Part shown: positions 26,360 through 34,110 of the stretch, in pieces
How the letters are laid out: each line of letters begins with the position of its first letter
Numbering within the stretch: position 1 is the first letter of the stretch
Assembly (NCBI GenBank): GCA_002319885.1
Contig: DCFT01000027.1
Coordinates: forward strand, 1-64,000
From: Bacteroidales bacterium UBA1797
GTDB taxonomy: Bacteria > Bacteroidota > Bacteroidia > Bacteroidales > VadinHA17
Direction: 5' to 3'
DNA length: 64,000 bases
The notes under the pieces: model-generated
Databases searched by the model: none
Told to the model about the DNA's origin: nothing
The model's input: only the letters and a program-made list of their open reading frames with translations
Made by a program: the position numbers and the translations under genes

Positions 26360-27325
26360 TTATATATTTAAATCGTTGATTATTCTTTGCAAGACCTCAG
26401 CAAAAGCATATCCTGCCTCTTTTGTTGCGGCTACGAATCCCCCGTCAGGAGAAATACATGGATTACCATTTATCTCTATCACGAATACATTTTCGTTGCT
26501 GTCGGTTCTCACATCCACTCTTGCATAGCCTTTTAATCCAAATAGATTCCAGCAGGAGAGAGCTGCTTGTCTGAGGTTTGATTCTAATTTTTCACTAAGG
26601 TTATTACCAGGAAACACCCTGACAGTATTTTTATATTCGAAACTTTCCATTTCCCACTTAGCTTTAAAATCGATGATCCTTGGCCTCTTTTCATCATAGT
26701 CTACGAAGACAATCTCTGCCGGAGGCAGTACTTCCGGACCATCTTTTCCGGCCAGAACGCTTATATTAAACTCCCTTCCATCAATATAATCTTCAATAAA
26801 CCAGTGAGAATCATCAAGTCCCTTAAGTCTTTTTTCAAAGCCCGGCCCACATTCAAAAACTGAATCGCTGGTAATACCCAGGGAACCATCCTCCCATATT
26901 GGTTTTACTATGTATTTTCTTCCTGGTTTCAGAAGTTTAGACTGAGAGGGCATATAGGATCCCGGGTTATTGATTCCTGCAGTCTTCATTGTATTGCTGC
27001 AGATTGACTTATTTGTTGTCAGAAATATTGATTCAAGTGAATTTCCGGAGTAGGGAATAGAATATAAGTTCAGAAGCGCCGGAACGAAATAAATAAGTTC
27101 ACCCTTATTGTTGATGGATTCAACAAGGTTAAAAACAAAATCTGGTTTCTCACTTGCAAGGTTGGCAATTTCCGCCATGAACTGCTCTGTGATACCTTTC
27201 CTGTAGACCGATATCCCCAGGTCAATAAGGTGTTTTTCAATATGAGCTACCTGATCCAGTACATCGAGTTCATCAGCTAATGCCCCTTCTCTGGGTTCAT
27301 TATAAATGATACAGCATCTCCTCAT
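26360..27325 (-). CDS. D-Ala-D-Ala-ligase-like ATP-grasp enzyme 2
   Basis: 321 residues from the ATG at 27325, chosen because GGAGG lies six bases upstream and the protein then begins MRRCCIIYNEPREGALADE; the frame is open to 27388. ATP-grasp motifs: YIVKPIWEDGSLGI (P-loop-like), WFIEDYIDGREFNISVLAG, and metal-binding VFVIEINGNPCISPDGGF. The N-terminal domain is Ddl-like (FNLVESINNKGELIYFVPALLNLYSIPYSGN). Probably forms an amide/peptide bond through an acyl phosphate. Paralogue of the gene just upstream; not a true cell-wall Ddl by context. Confidence 0.85.
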   Translation of the reverse strand: MRRCCIIYNEPREGALADELDVLDQVAHIEKHLIDLGISVYRKGITEQFMAEIANLASEKPDFVFNLVESINNKGELIYFVPALLNLYSIPYSGNSLESIFLTTNKSICSNTMKTAGINNPGSYMPSQSKLLKPGRKYIVKPIWEDGSLGITSDSVFECGPGFEKRLKGLDDSHWFIEDYIDGREFNISVLAGKDGPEVLPPAEIVFVDYDEKRPRIIDFKAKWEMESFEYKNTVRVFPGNNLSEKLESNLRQAALSCWNLFGLKGYARVDVRTDSNENVFVIEINGNPCISPDGGFVAATKEAGYAFAEVLQRIINDLNI

Positions 27326-27359
27326 ATATCCTCCGCTCCCTGTATTTACAAAAATTATG

Positions 27360-28328
27360 CTATTGCCTGATTCTTTTGAGGGCCGCACCCATAATCATTT
27401 CCAGTAATGTTTGGTATTCAATGCCATACATTCGCGCCAGAATAGGCAAATCTGAATGAATAGGGTTTAATCCGGCTAATGGATTCGCTTCAATAAAACA
27501 AATGTTTCCGTTACGGTCGGCTTTCAGATCCACTCTGCCTGCATCAACGGCATCCAATGCTTTCCAGGCACGGACAGCTACTGATTTGCATTCTTCAATT
27601 ATATCAGAATCAAGAGGTTTGTAAGTGCAATAATTCTGATAATTCTCCTTAACTTCAACTGAATAGGGAAGGTTATTGATAGTCATAACTTCCATTCCAC
27701 CAATTGCAATGGCTTCCTCACCATAACCTACAACACCAACGGTGAACTCCCTCCCCGGCAGGTATTCTTCAACAAGCGCCGGTTGTCTGAATTCCCTGAG
27801 AATCCATTCAACCATTTTCAATAACTCGTCATAGTTATGAACGAGACTATTTTCTGTAATTCCCTTACCTGTTCCTTCAGAAACAGGTTTTACGAAAAGA
27901 GGGTATTTAAGGTCACATTTTTCAAGATCTTTCAACTCATTTATCCGGAGACCAGGACTCACCGGCACGCCTGCGGCATCTACAACAAGTTTCGCAAGGT
28001 GCTTATTCAGTGATAATCCCATTATTACAGGACCGCTGAATACATAAGGAATTTTATACTGGTCAAGAATAGCAGGGACTACCGATTCTCTGCCATCACC
28101 ATATAATCCTTCAGCTATATTAAAAACGATATCCCATCTTCTTCCTGCAGCAAGGGATTCGATCAGCTGAAAAGCATTTCCGATGAGTTCGGTATCATAA
28201 CCCATCTTTTTCAAGGCATCCTGTAAAGCGTCAACAGTTTCCTGCTTGTCAAATTCGGCAGTTTCATCCATGGAATATCCGCGGTCAATATACCATGACC
28301 GCAGATCATACGTTAATCCTACTTTCAT
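27360..28328 (-). CDS. D-Ala-D-Ala-ligase-like ATP-grasp enzyme 1
   Basis: 322 residues. Starts MKVGLTYDLRSWYIDRGYS. Ddl-like N-terminal domain (VDALQDALKKMGYDTELIGN; FNIAEGLYGDGRESVVPAILDQYKIPYVFSGP), ATP-binding PLFVKPVSEGTGKGI, EEYLPGREFTVGVVG, and C-terminal CFIEANPLAGLNP in place of the Ddl EINTLPG motif. Nine bp after the kamA stop and 34 bp before the second ATP-grasp start, so one operon. Substrates unknown; its product is likely a dipeptide or amide. Confidence 0.87.
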   Translation of the reverse strand: MKVGLTYDLRSWYIDRGYSMDETAEFDKQETVDALQDALKKMGYDTELIGNAFQLIESLAAGRRWDIVFNIAEGLYGDGRESVVPAILDQYKIPYVFSGPVIMGLSLNKHLAKLVVDAAGVPVSPGLRINELKDLEKCDLKYPLFVKPVSEGTGKGITENSLVHNYDELLKMVEWILREFRQPALVEEYLPGREFTVGVVGYGEEAIAIGGMEVMTINNLPYSVEVKENYQNYCTYKPLDSDIIEECKSVAVRAWKALDAVDAGRVDLKADRNGNICFIEANPLAGLNPIHSDLPILARMYGIEYQTLLEMIMGAALKRIRQ

Positions 28329-28337
28329 TTGTATGAC

Positions 28338-29429
28338 TTATTTTTCAGGATATTCGCATAAAACACCTTTGTAATTGCGCAACACAATGTGGTCTTCATT
28401 ATGTTCTACAACATAATTTGGCAGTAAGGGTATTTTTCCTCCGCCACCTGGTGCGTCGACTACAAAAGTAGGTACTGCATAACCACTTGTAAAACCACGG
28501 AGTCCTTTAATTATTTCCAGACCTTTTTTGACGGTGGTTCTAAAATGCCCTGAACCTGGTATCAAATCACATTGATACAGATAATAAGGTCTGACCCTTA
28601 TTTTTAGCAATTTATGCATTAGCTCCTTCATAACAGGAACATTATCATTTATACCTTTTAAGAGAACAGTCTGACTTCCCAGTGGAAATCCTCCATCCGC
28701 AAGTTTGTTACACGCTTTTGCACATTCGTCTGTTATCTCAGCGGGATGAGAAAAATGCAGGCTTATAAAGAGCGGATGATATTTTTTAAGAGTATTTATC
28801 AGGTTGTCTGTAATTCTCTGTGGAAGCACCACTGGAATCCTTGTCCCGATCCTAATTATTTCAACATGCTCAATACTGCGGATATTAGAAAGAATATAAT
28901 CGAGCGTTTCATCATTTAATGTCAGGGGATCGCCTCCACTAATAAGAACATCACGTACTTCCTTATGAGTTGCAATATAATTGAATGCCTTTTCAAAATC
29001 CTGCCTGCCCAGCTTATCAAGTCTCCCCACAGAATGTGAACGTGTACAATATCTGCAATAATTAGAACATACTTGTGTAACCGTAAATAAAACCCTGTCG
29101 GGGTATCTATGAACAATACCTTTAACAGGAGAGAAAGATTTTTCGTGCAGAGGATCAGACTGTTCGCTGCTCGATTCAAGTAATTCTTCAACTACCGGAA
29201 TGACATTCCGCCGCAGAGGATGTGCCGGTTTACTGTCATAAATCAACGAAGCAAAATAAGGAGTGATTCTTAGTGGCAGACGACCTTTTAGATTATTAAT
29301 AGCCAGAATCTCTTTTTCGGATAATTTCATGATTTTCTTTAGATCTTCGATGCTTGTGAAAGCATTTCGAAGTTGCCATTTCCAATCATTCCAGGAATCG
29401 ATGGTTGTTAGGGGGAAGTAACGGCGCAT
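28338..29429 (-). CDS. kamA: KamA-family radical SAM aminomutase (lysine 2,3-aminomutase-like)
   Basis: 363 residues from the ATG at 29429. This start has CGGAG five to nine bases upstream and gives the family N-terminus (RRYF...DSWNDWKWQLRN); the frame is open to an ATG at 29579, but that extension is made of three hairpins. Numbered from 29579: radical-SAM C171, C175, C178 (CSNYCRYC), R180 for the substrate carboxylate, SGGDPLT, D338 (QCDL), D375 (VVDAPGGGG) and PLP Lys K382. The D-D-K spacing (37 and 7) equals that of clostridial lysine 2,3-aminomutase. CTRSHS replaces the usual CTRRRF, and the C-terminal tail with zinc cysteines is missing. Predicted reaction: L-lysine to beta-lysine, or a close amino acid. 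Confidence 0.9.
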   Translation of the reverse strand: MRRYFPLTTIDSWNDWKWQLRNAFTSIEDLKKIMKLSEKEILAINNLKGRLPLRITPYFASLIYDSKPAHPLRRNVIPVVEELLESSSEQSDPLHEKSFSPVKGIVHRYPDRVLFTVTQVCSNYCRYCTRSHSVGRLDKLGRQDFEKAFNYIATHKEVRDVLISGGDPLTLNDETLDYILSNIRSIEHVEIIRIGTRIPVVLPQRITDNLINTLKKYHPLFISLHFSHPAEITDECAKACNKLADGGFPLGSQTVLLKGINDNVPVMKELMHKLLKIRVRPYYLYQCDLIPGSGHFRTTVKKGLEIIKGLRGFTSGYAVPTFVVDAPGGGGKIPLLPNYVVEHNEDHIVLRNYKGVLCEYPEK

Positions 29430-29476
29430 AAACTCCGAACTTCTGTTGCTAACTAACGGAATTGGGATTTCGTTTT

Positions 29477-29561
29477 GCGAAAAAATCGTGGTTTTCGCGC
29501 CAGGCTCTTCATCAGAAGAGCAACCCACGAGGCGACTCTCTCCGTGGAGAGTCGTAGCCTC
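29477..29561 (-). promoter_or_regulatory. Three tandem hairpins upstream of kamA
   Basis: Perfect inverted repeats: GCGAAAA/TTTTCGC (29477-29498), GCTCTTC-ATCA-GAAGAGC (29504-29521), and GACTCTC/GAGAGTC (29534-29553) enclosed by GAGGC/GCCTC (29529-29561). Three stems in 85 bp suggest a structured leader or a palindromic insertion, not coding sequence. Lies between the candidate promoter and the likely kamA start. Confidence 0.5.
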
Positions 29562-29650
29562 ATTATTGTTAGCGTTCATAACGGATGATGAAAAATTTCA
29601 CCTTTCTTTTTAATTTGATTGTTTGTTTGTTTTAAATTAATACTGTTTAT

Positions 29651-29658
29651 CAAAAATA
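29651..29658 (-). promoter_or_regulatory. Candidate -7 box of the kamA operon
   Basis: On the minus strand reads TATTTTTG, an exact TAnnTTTG match. No well-spaced TTTG at -33. If used, the leader to the ATG at 29429 is about 215 nt and includes the hairpins. Confidence 0.3.
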
Positions 29659-30264
29659 ATTAGGGACGAAAATATATAATCTATAGATACAAAGTACCAT
29701 TCGACCACCAGAAATATTAACACAAATTACATTTTATTAACAATGGATATTTTCCGTACCTCCTTCATAGCCTTTAAAGCATTGATTAATATGTTTATAT
29801 GTAGTTTTATTCTCATGATTTTATATATGATTTTTTTCGGTCTTTTTAGATAATAATATTTCGAATTATACTGAAAATTACCTGTCTCAATCATCTTAAT
29901 GACTAAAATATTTAGATAGAAATCATTTTGTACCGTAAATCAGAAAAATTTATACTGATTCCGAATGCTTTCTTTAGATTTATTGCCTTTCACTTTATAA
30001 CAATTTCCACCAATTGTATGGAAATGATCTTTAACGTGAAAACCTTAATAATGTTTTATAAAATCAGTCGTATTTAATAAAATATTTTAAGCGTATCGTT
30101 AAACACAAATTAAAACTCATGCATAGTAAAAGTATTTCTCAGATTATTATTATTAATTCCTGCTAGTCAATTATATTTATATTAAACAAATAAACCTTAT
30201 CAAAGCGTATTCCGGAAATCTAAGTACTATAAACTTCTGCAGATTCGGATACTCATTATAGAAG
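29659..30264. other. Long AT-rich divergent gap between kamA and the MATE gene
   Basis: About 600 bp, strongly AT-rich. Apart from the candidate small ORF at 29743-29853 I see no gene, repeat family or clear hairpin. It should contain the MATE-gene promoter. Confidence 0.5.
29743..29853 (+). CDS. Possible 36-residue membrane peptide
   Basis: ATG at 29743 to TAA at 29851-29853 encodes MDIFRTSFIAFKALINMF followed by a strongly hydrophobic helix ending GLFR. One TM segment with charged ends is plausible for a small membrane protein, but the region is AT-rich, there is no ribosome-binding site, and I recognise no family. Confidence 0.25.
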   Translation: MDIFRTSFIAFKALINMFICSFILMILYMIFFGLFR

Positions 30265-31689
30265 ATGAACTCAGAAAATATAAGTACCAATAGAAATACG
30301 GGATTAAAATCTTTTTTTCGTGATGTTAAAGAGGCTGTATCAGGAACAGATCAGGACTTTACGGAAGGTAAGCTAAGCCGGGCAATTTTATTGCTTTCAA
30401 TTCCTGCCGTTCTTGAAATGGTTATGGAATCTGTTTTCGTTATTGTCGATATTTACTTCGTTTCCAAACTTGGCGCCAATGCAGTAGCAACAGTAGGGAT
30501 TACCGAATCGATGGTAACAATAATTTATGCAATTGCGATTGGGCTTGGAACTGCTACAACATCAATGGTGTCAAGAAGAATTGGTGAAAAGAAGCCTGAG
30601 GAAGCATCCAAAACGGCTCTGCAGGCAATTCTGACAGGTGTACTAATTTCAATTTTAATAGGGTTACCAGGCGCTCTTTTATCAAGAAATCTACTCGACC
30701 TGATGGGCGCTTCAAAAGATATTGTAGAGAGAATGTCAGGTTACACAAGTGTAATGTTAGGCTGCAATATTGTTATAATGATGCTCTTCATTATAAACGC
30801 TATCTTCAGAAGCGCAGGCGATGCTGCAGTTGCCATGAAGGTCCTTTGGATAGGGAATATAATTAATATAGCGCTTGACCCATGTCTGATCTTTGGACTT
30901 GGACCATTTCCTCAAATGGGCGTAACAGGTGCCGCTGTCGCTACCAGTATTGGAAGAGGTACAGCTGTCCTTTTTCAGTATTATCTGCTTTTCATAGCTA
31001 AAAAACGTATTCATCTTTCTGTAAAACATCTTTCTGTCGATTTAAAAATAATGATCAGGCTGCTCAAATTATCAATTGGCAGTATAGGTCAGAACCTTAT
31101 TGGTACAACAAGCTGGATAGCACTTGTTCGCATTCTTTCAATATTTGGAAGTGAGGTTGTGGCTGGCTATACTATAGCTCTGAGAATAATAGGTTTTACA
31201 TTATTGCCATCATGGGGAATAAGCAACGCCGCTTCTACTCTTGTGGGACAAAATCTTGGAGCAAAAAAACCGGAAAGGGCAGAACGATCGGTATGGGTCA
31301 CAGGCTGGATAAACATGATTCTGCTTGGAGTGATAAGTTTAGTTCTTATTCTCTTTCCCGAAATATTTATAAAAATTTTTATCGACAACGAAAACGTGAT
31401 AAAAGCAGGAGTTTTGGGGCTGAGGATTGTAAGCATCGGTTTTGTTGCCTATGGTCTGGGAATGGTGCTTGTTAATTCATTTAATGGTGCAGGCGATACA
31501 TCCACACCTCTTAAAATTAATATTTTCGCATTCTGGTTAGTTGAAATTCCTCTTGCCTGGCTGCTGGCAATCAAAGCAGGCTTAAATGAAGAAGGCGTTT
31601 TTATTGCAATTGTAGCAGCAGAGTCATTAATGACTTTTATAGCATGGCTGGTGTTCAGAAAAGGAAAATGGAAACTTAAAGAGGTATAA
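30265..31689 (+). CDS. MATE-family multidrug/metabolite exporter
   Basis: 474 residues with twelve TM helices in two repeats. Family features: LLLSIPAVLEMVMESVFVIVDIYFVSKLG at helix 1, GPFPQMGVTGAAVATSIGRG after helix 6, and a second-half SWGISNAASTLVGQNLGAKKPERAE. A cytoplasmic N-terminus of about 35 residues precedes the first helix. Exports organic cations or metabolites against Na+ or H+. It is divergent from the kamA operon across a long gap, so a link to that pathway is only possible. Confidence 0.93.
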   Translation: MNSENISTNRNTGLKSFFRDVKEAVSGTDQDFTEGKLSRAILLLSIPAVLEMVMESVFVIVDIYFVSKLGANAVATVGITESMVTIIYAIAIGLGTATTSMVSRRIGEKKPEEASKTALQAILTGVLISILIGLPGALLSRNLLDLMGASKDIVERMSGYTSVMLGCNIVIMMLFIINAIFRSAGDAAVAMKVLWIGNIINIALDPCLIFGLGPFPQMGVTGAAVATSIGRGTAVLFQYYLLFIAKKRIHLSVKHLSVDLKIMIRLLKLSIGSIGQNLIGTTSWIALVRILSIFGSEVVAGYTIALRIIGFTLLPSWGISNAASTLVGQNLGAKKPERAERSVWVTGWINMILLGVISLVLILFPEIFIKIFIDNENVIKAGVLGLRIVSIGFVAYGLGMVLVNSFNGAGDTSTPLKINIFAFWLVEIPLAWLLAIKAGLNEEGVFIAIVAAESLMTFIAWLVFRKGKWKLKEV

Positions 31690-31696
31690 AGAAAGC

Positions 31697-32128
31697 TTAT
31701 TCACTTGATTCGCCAGAGTCTTGCCGCATCTTTTTGATATTTCCCCGGTTACGCTTACCTTCAAGCCTCTTCAATTTTGAAGCCCTTGTAGGTTTGGTTG
31801 CCTTTCGTCTTTTTTGAATGGTTAGCGCCTTTGAAATAAGATCGTAAAATTTTTCTGTTACGGCTACCTTGTTCATTAACTGAGTCCTTTCAGATTGCGC
31901 GACAAGTATTAGCTCGTGTTCCTTATTAATCTTGTTCTTCAGCCTCCTGAGAATCATTTCCTTTTCTTCATCTGAGAAGCCGGAAGTTACGGCCAGATTA
32001 AACCTCAGCTCAACTTTTGTGCTGACTTTGTTAACATTCTGACCTCCGGGTCCACTACTTCTTGAAGTTGAAAAGATGAATTCATTATCAAGATTTCTGG
32101 TTTTAAGCTCTTCTGAATTCATAGCCAT
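31697..32128 (-). CDS. arfB: ArfB-type ribosome-rescue peptidyl-tRNA hydrolase
   Basis: 143 residues, typical length. GGQ motif at 28-30 in SSGPGGQNVNKVSTKVELRF; basic C-terminal tail (KRRKATKPTRASKLKRLEGKRNRGNIKKMR) that enters the mRNA channel of stalled ribosomes. Releases nascent chains from non-stop complexes. Convergent with the MATE gene (7 bp) and 10 bp downstream of the EamA gene on the same strand. Confidence 0.95.
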   Translation of the reverse strand: MAMNSEELKTRNLDNEFIFSTSRSSGPGGQNVNKVSTKVELRFNLAVTSGFSDEEKEMILRRLKNKINKEHELILVAQSERTQLMNKVAVTEKFYDLISKALTIQKRRKATKPTRASKLKRLEGKRNRGNIKKMRQDSGESSE

Positions 32129-32138
32129 TTAAGTTGAA

Positions 32139-33041
32139 CTAGAGAAAAAAGAGGGCAACTCCTCCAACACTGACAATTGCGCCCACCAATTCAGGAAATG
32201 TAACCTTCTGCTTAAATAAAATAACTGCCGGAATGATTATAAATACCGGGACAAGAGCCATAATAGTAGATGCAATACCGGCTTCAGTATATTTTACAGC
32301 AATCAGGGAAAATGATACACCTAGAAAGGGGCCAAAAAAGGCTCCAAGACTTGTTAACATTATTCCTGATTTATGACGGGTAGCAATTCTGACATTTCCC
32401 CAGCGAGAAAGGAGAGTTACAAGCAAAACATATCCCATTATTCCGGCAATAATCCTTATCTGAGTAGCTGCAAAAGGATCATAGTTTTTCATTCCAAACT
32501 TACTCAATACCAGTCCCAGAGCCTGACCTACGGCACCTCCAAAAGCATATAGAATGCCTTTTGGTGCGAGTTTTAAAGATAATTTTTCACCCTTTACAGG
32601 CCGGCTGAATATTGCCATTGCTATTCCTGTAAATGTCAGCGTCATTCCCAGATAATGAAATAAAGTAAGCCGTTCACCAAGAATCAGAAAACTAAAAAAT
32701 GCTGTAATAGGAGGGACCAGAGTCATAATCAGCATCGAAAACCTCGAGCCGATCATTGTATAAGACTTGAATAAGAAAAGATCTCCAAACACAAAACCAA
32801 CGAGCCCCGAAAGTGATAGCCACAACCAGTTTTCGCCGCTGGCGTCTACAGGTAACAGAAAACCTCTTCTGATAAGTGTGAACGCGCTCAGAAAAGCAAA
32901 TCCGATAACAAGTCTTAGTATATTTACAGCCACAGATCCTATTTTATGACTGGCTGACTCAAATGCCAGGGATGTTATTGTCCAGAAAACCGCTGTCAGA
33001 AGAGCTGCAAATTCACCGAAGTGATGATTAAAAAAAATCAT
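32139..33041 (-). CDS. EamA/DMT-family transporter
   Basis: 300 residues, ten TM helices in two EamA repeats: FGEFAALLTAVFWTITSLAFE at the start and GAFFGPFLGVSFSLIAVKYTEAGIASTIMALVPVFIII in the second half. Cytoplasmic-membrane metabolite exporter of unknown substrate. Probably co-transcribed with arfB. Confidence 0.9.
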   Translation of the reverse strand: MIFFNHHFGEFAALLTAVFWTITSLAFESASHKIGSVAVNILRLVIGFAFLSAFTLIRRGFLLPVDASGENWLWLSLSGLVGFVFGDLFLFKSYTMIGSRFSMLIMTLVPPITAFFSFLILGERLTLFHYLGMTLTFTGIAMAIFSRPVKGEKLSLKLAPKGILYAFGGAVGQALGLVLSKFGMKNYDPFAATQIRIIAGIMGYVLLVTLLSRWGNVRIATRHKSGIMLTSLGAFFGPFLGVSFSLIAVKYTEAGIASTIMALVPVFIIIPAVILFKQKVTFPELVGAIVSVGGVALFFL

Positions 33042-33136
33042 ATTAATTTCAGATAGGTCTGATTATCTTTAAAGGGCGTAAAATTATAATTAATTGTTAT
33101 TAATGTTATGGATTTTCGAATTATATCTTTTGTAAA

Positions 33137-33231
33137 AACCTTTGTGAACCTTAGTGTATCCTTTGTGTCCTTTGTGGTAAAAAATCGAACCACAAAGTGA
33201 CACTAAGGTCCGCACACAGTAGCACAAAGGG
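33137..33231. repeat. CACAAAG inverted-repeat element, copy 3
   Basis: Left arm AACCTTAGTG...CTTTGTGGT, right arm ACCACAAAGTGACACTAAGG: a long imperfect hairpin. The right-arm core is identical over at least 20 bases to that at 59541. It fills the divergent gap between the EamA and DUF169 genes and abuts the DUF169 start. Confidence 0.75.
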
Positions 33232-33254
33232 AGAGAAAACTTAAGTAGTATATT

Positions 33255-34001
33255 ATGAATACAGAACTCAAAGATCAATTTATAAGTCAATGGAAGAAGT
33301 ATTTTAACAATGCAGATCTTCCGATAACATATTACTATACTGATGTCCCTGAGAAGGCAACCATAATGTCGTCCTCAGGTAAATGGAACTGTCTTATTTG
33401 CCAGCTTCAAAAGGTAAGATCAGGCGAATCGCTGGCATTCAGTGCAGATTCCGTGAAATGTGGAGGTGCAAAGCGCTATCTTGGCTTTGCTGAAAAAATC
33501 CGTCCCAATTTCGAGTATTTTCTTTCATGTGGTATCGCTGGCGAAATGGAAGGTGAAAGATATATACAGACACCACAACTGGTTGCAGATTTAATAAAAA
33601 AGCAAAAGAAAATGGATATTCATGGGAAATACATTGTATTTAAAAGATGGGATAATTTGGATAAAAATGATAATCCTGATGTTGCAATTTTTTTTGCAAC
33701 ACCTGATGTTCTTTCCGGACTTTTCACACTTGCAAACTATGATCAATCTGAACCAGATAGTACTATTGCACCATTTGGCGCAGGTTGCGGATCAATAGTT
33801 TATTTCCCTTTTATTGAAAAAGATTCCGGACGGCCGAGAGCCGTAATAGGTATGTTTGATGTTTCTGCCAGGCCATGTGTACCTGAAGGGGTTCTTACTT
33901 TTTCAGTTCCGATGGTCAAATTCATGAAAATGATCAGCTACATGGATGATAGCTTCCTTATTACTGATTCCTGGAAAAAAGTTCAGAAACGGATTAAGTA
34001 G
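33255..34001 (+). CDS. DUF169 family protein
   Basis: 248 residues, cytoplasmic, no signal. Pattern of DUF169: PITYYYTDVP, CLICQLQKVRSGESLAFSADSVKCGGAKRYLGF, YIVFKRW, DVAIFFATPDVLSGLFTLANYD, and APFGAGCGSIVYFPF. Conserved Cys (KCGGAKRYLG and GAGCGS) suggest a cofactor or Fe-S site, but the family has no firm function. Stands alone between a repeat and the rhamnosidase gene. Confidence 0.85.
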   Translation: MNTELKDQFISQWKKYFNNADLPITYYYTDVPEKATIMSSSGKWNCLICQLQKVRSGESLAFSADSVKCGGAKRYLGFAEKIRPNFEYFLSCGIAGEMEGERYIQTPQLVADLIKKQKKMDIHGKYIVFKRWDNLDKNDNPDVAIFFATPDVLSGLFTLANYDQSEPDSTIAPFGAGCGSIVYFPFIEKDSGRPRAVIGMFDVSARPCVPEGVLTFSVPMVKFMKMISYMDDSFLITDSWKKVQKRIK

Positions 34002-34110
34002 AAATTATGTATTTTCTCTGCTAACTCTCCCGCCTTGCGGGTCAAGTTATGCTTCTAAGTTTATATCTTTGTCGGTTCTTATGTTTTTTGTTACACACAG
34101 AGAAGAAGTT

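Noticed and set aside
26360..28328. Peptidoglycan D-Ala-D-Ala ligase (ddl) pair
   Set aside because: Two divergent Ddl-like genes in a kamA operon, with altered C-terminal metal motifs, do not fit a housekeeping cell-wall ligase.
29430..29579. First 50 codons of the longest kamA frame as coding
   Set aside because: Region consists of three hairpins and unrelated sequence; the family N-terminus and an SD-like site support the ATG at 29429. Not fully excluded.
34029..34041. Terminator CCCGC-CTT-GCGGG after the DUF169 gene
   Set aside because: Good small hairpin but no T-tract on either side.
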